Shown here: one piece after another, positions 63,304 through 64,000 of the stretch
How positions within the stretch are numbered: the stretch's first letter is position 1
Layout: every line of letters begins with the position of its first letter
Source of the DNA: Paenirhodobacter hankyongi
GTDB lineage: Bacteria; Pseudomonadota; Alphaproteobacteria; Rhodobacterales; Rhodobacteraceae
Assembly (NCBI RefSeq): GCF_003664585.1
Contig: NZ_RCHI01000010.1
Coordinates: forward strand, 1 to 64,000
Length of the DNA stretch: 64,000 nucleotides
Reading direction: 5' to 3'
Notes under the pieces: model-generated
What the model saw: only the letters and a program-made list of their open reading frames with translations
The model's database searches: none
What the model was told of the DNA's origin: nothing
Position numbers and translations under genes: made by a program

Positions 63304-64000
63304 GGGCGCCACATTCCCTGCAGCTGCGCCTTGGCCTTGCCGTGGGCGCGGTGGTCACGGCGCTCTGGGCCGCGGGGGCGCTCACCACCGCGCAGCTCCT
63401 GCGCCGCGAGATGAACGAGGTCTTCGATTCGATGCTCGAGGAGACGGCGCAGCGCGTGCTGCCGCTTGCCGTGACCGAGATCCTCGGCCGCGAGGGGGCG
63501 ACGGGGCCCCAGACCGTACCGGTGATCCGCGCTCATGAAGAGCAGTTCACCTATGTCGTGCGTGATGCTTCGGGCGCGGTCTTGCTGCAATCGCACGTGG
63601 CAGACCCCGCCGCTTTCCCGCCCTATGCCGGGCCGGGTTTCTCCGACACGCCGCAGCTGCGGATCTATTCGGACGAGGCACTGCGCGGCAGCGTGACGAT
63701 CTCGGTGGGCGAGCCGGTCGCGCATCGGGCCCGCCTTGCGGGCAAGGTGCAGATGGGGCTGCTCGCCCCACTCGCGCTGATGGTGCCGCTGTCTCTGGGC
63801 GCGATTGCGCTGGTGCTGCGGCTTGGCTTTGCGCCGCTGCGCCGGTTCCGGCTGCGGCTGGCGCGGCTCGGCGCGGCCGACCTTTCGGCGGTGGAAACGC
63901 GCGACCTGCCGGCCGAGGTGCAACCGCTCGCGGAAACCCTGAACGCGCTGCTCGCCAGGCTCGATGCCGCCTTCCAGGCCGAGCGCAGCTTCACCGCCAA
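63300..64000 (+). CDS. Sensor histidine kinase, N-terminal part (cut by window end)
   Basis: The first 233 codons are present. A membrane helix lies at about 10-34 (LGLAVGAVVTALWAAGALTT), followed by a periplasmic sensor of about 115 residues (EEQFTYVVRDASGAVL; PGFSDTPQLRIYSDEAL) and a second helix at about 152-177. The HAMP-like linker runs to AERSFTA at the window edge, which is where the dimerisation/His-box helix of QseC/TctE-type kinases begins. The ATG overlaps the response-regulator stop (ATGA). Catalytic domains lie outside the window. Confidence 0.9.

Overview
The window is a chromosomal segment of a high-GC alphaproteobacterium of the Rhodobacterales (Rhodobacter-like). The main evidence is gene order. 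One continuous block holds the F0 ATP synthase genes atpI-B-E-F'-F (with the paired b/b' subunits of photosynthetic-type and alphaproteobacterial enzymes), sdhCDAB, ethylmalonyl-CoA pathway genes (mesaconyl-CoA hydratase and a malyl-CoA thioesterase of the Mcl2 type), mdh, sucCD, sucAB and lpd. The ethylmalonyl-CoA genes beside sdh and mdh are the order I recall from Rhodobacter sphaeroides. There are also Hint-domain, FYDLN-acid (TIGR02300) and DUF1989 proteins common in this order. I see no rRNA, tRNA, CRISPR array, insertion sequence or prophage. Almost all of the sequence is coding, and base composition looks even throughout.

Layout. 1-2000: 5' end of an exported protein, then ettA. 2199-8939 (minus): a four-gene translationally coupled MoxR/DUF58/BatA-DUF4159/GATase-like membrane operon. 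9010-22945: housekeeping and accessory genes: DUF1285, a CDF metal exporter, polA, a zinc-finger protein, HIT protein, a GT14-type glycosyltransferase divergent from a sulfotransferase, a methyltransferase, a PfkB kinase, nth, a Hint protein, an Ada-like methyltransferase, an OmpA-like lipoprotein and a FadR-type regulator. 23018-25617 (minus): F0 operon. 25832-27435: ArsR regulator, DUF1989 protein and a 59-aa protein. 27617-46031: central carbon block. 46238-48670: hotdog thioesterase, a GntR/FCD regulator, a YgjP-like metalloprotease and a FYDLN protein. 48813-56823 (minus): an eight-gene operon for a TorT-like ABC importer plus PxpA, PxpB, PxpC, biotin carboxylase and a biotin carrier, with a divergent LysR. 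57946-64000: a PepSY/flavodoxin/reductase fusion, ApbE, DUF2271 protein, an Asp-rich exported protein, a small PepSY protein and a two-component system (kinase cut by the window end).

Three signals stand out. (1) The exact palindrome GTGATCAC occurs as a pair with centres 21 bp apart upstream of sdhC, as a pair with the same 21 bp spacing upstream of sucC, and once just upstream of the GntR/FCD gene downstream of lpd. I read no other copy in the window. This predicts a dedicated TCA-cycle repressor or activator. (2) The DUF2271 protein carries DGITGAS, which fits the ApbE flavinylation motif, and sits in a cluster with ApbE and a haem/flavin transmembrane reductase: a predicted extracytoplasmic electron-transfer system. 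(3) The PxpBC-type subunits are combined with a biotin carboxylase and a 77-aa biotin carrier, which together reconstitute a split urea-carboxylase-like enzyme next to PxpA and an importer. Also of note are a sucB gene with a duplicated lipoyl domain and an internal ribosome-binding site, three unexplained lipoproteins inside the sdh and suc gene runs, and a dispersed intergenic element.
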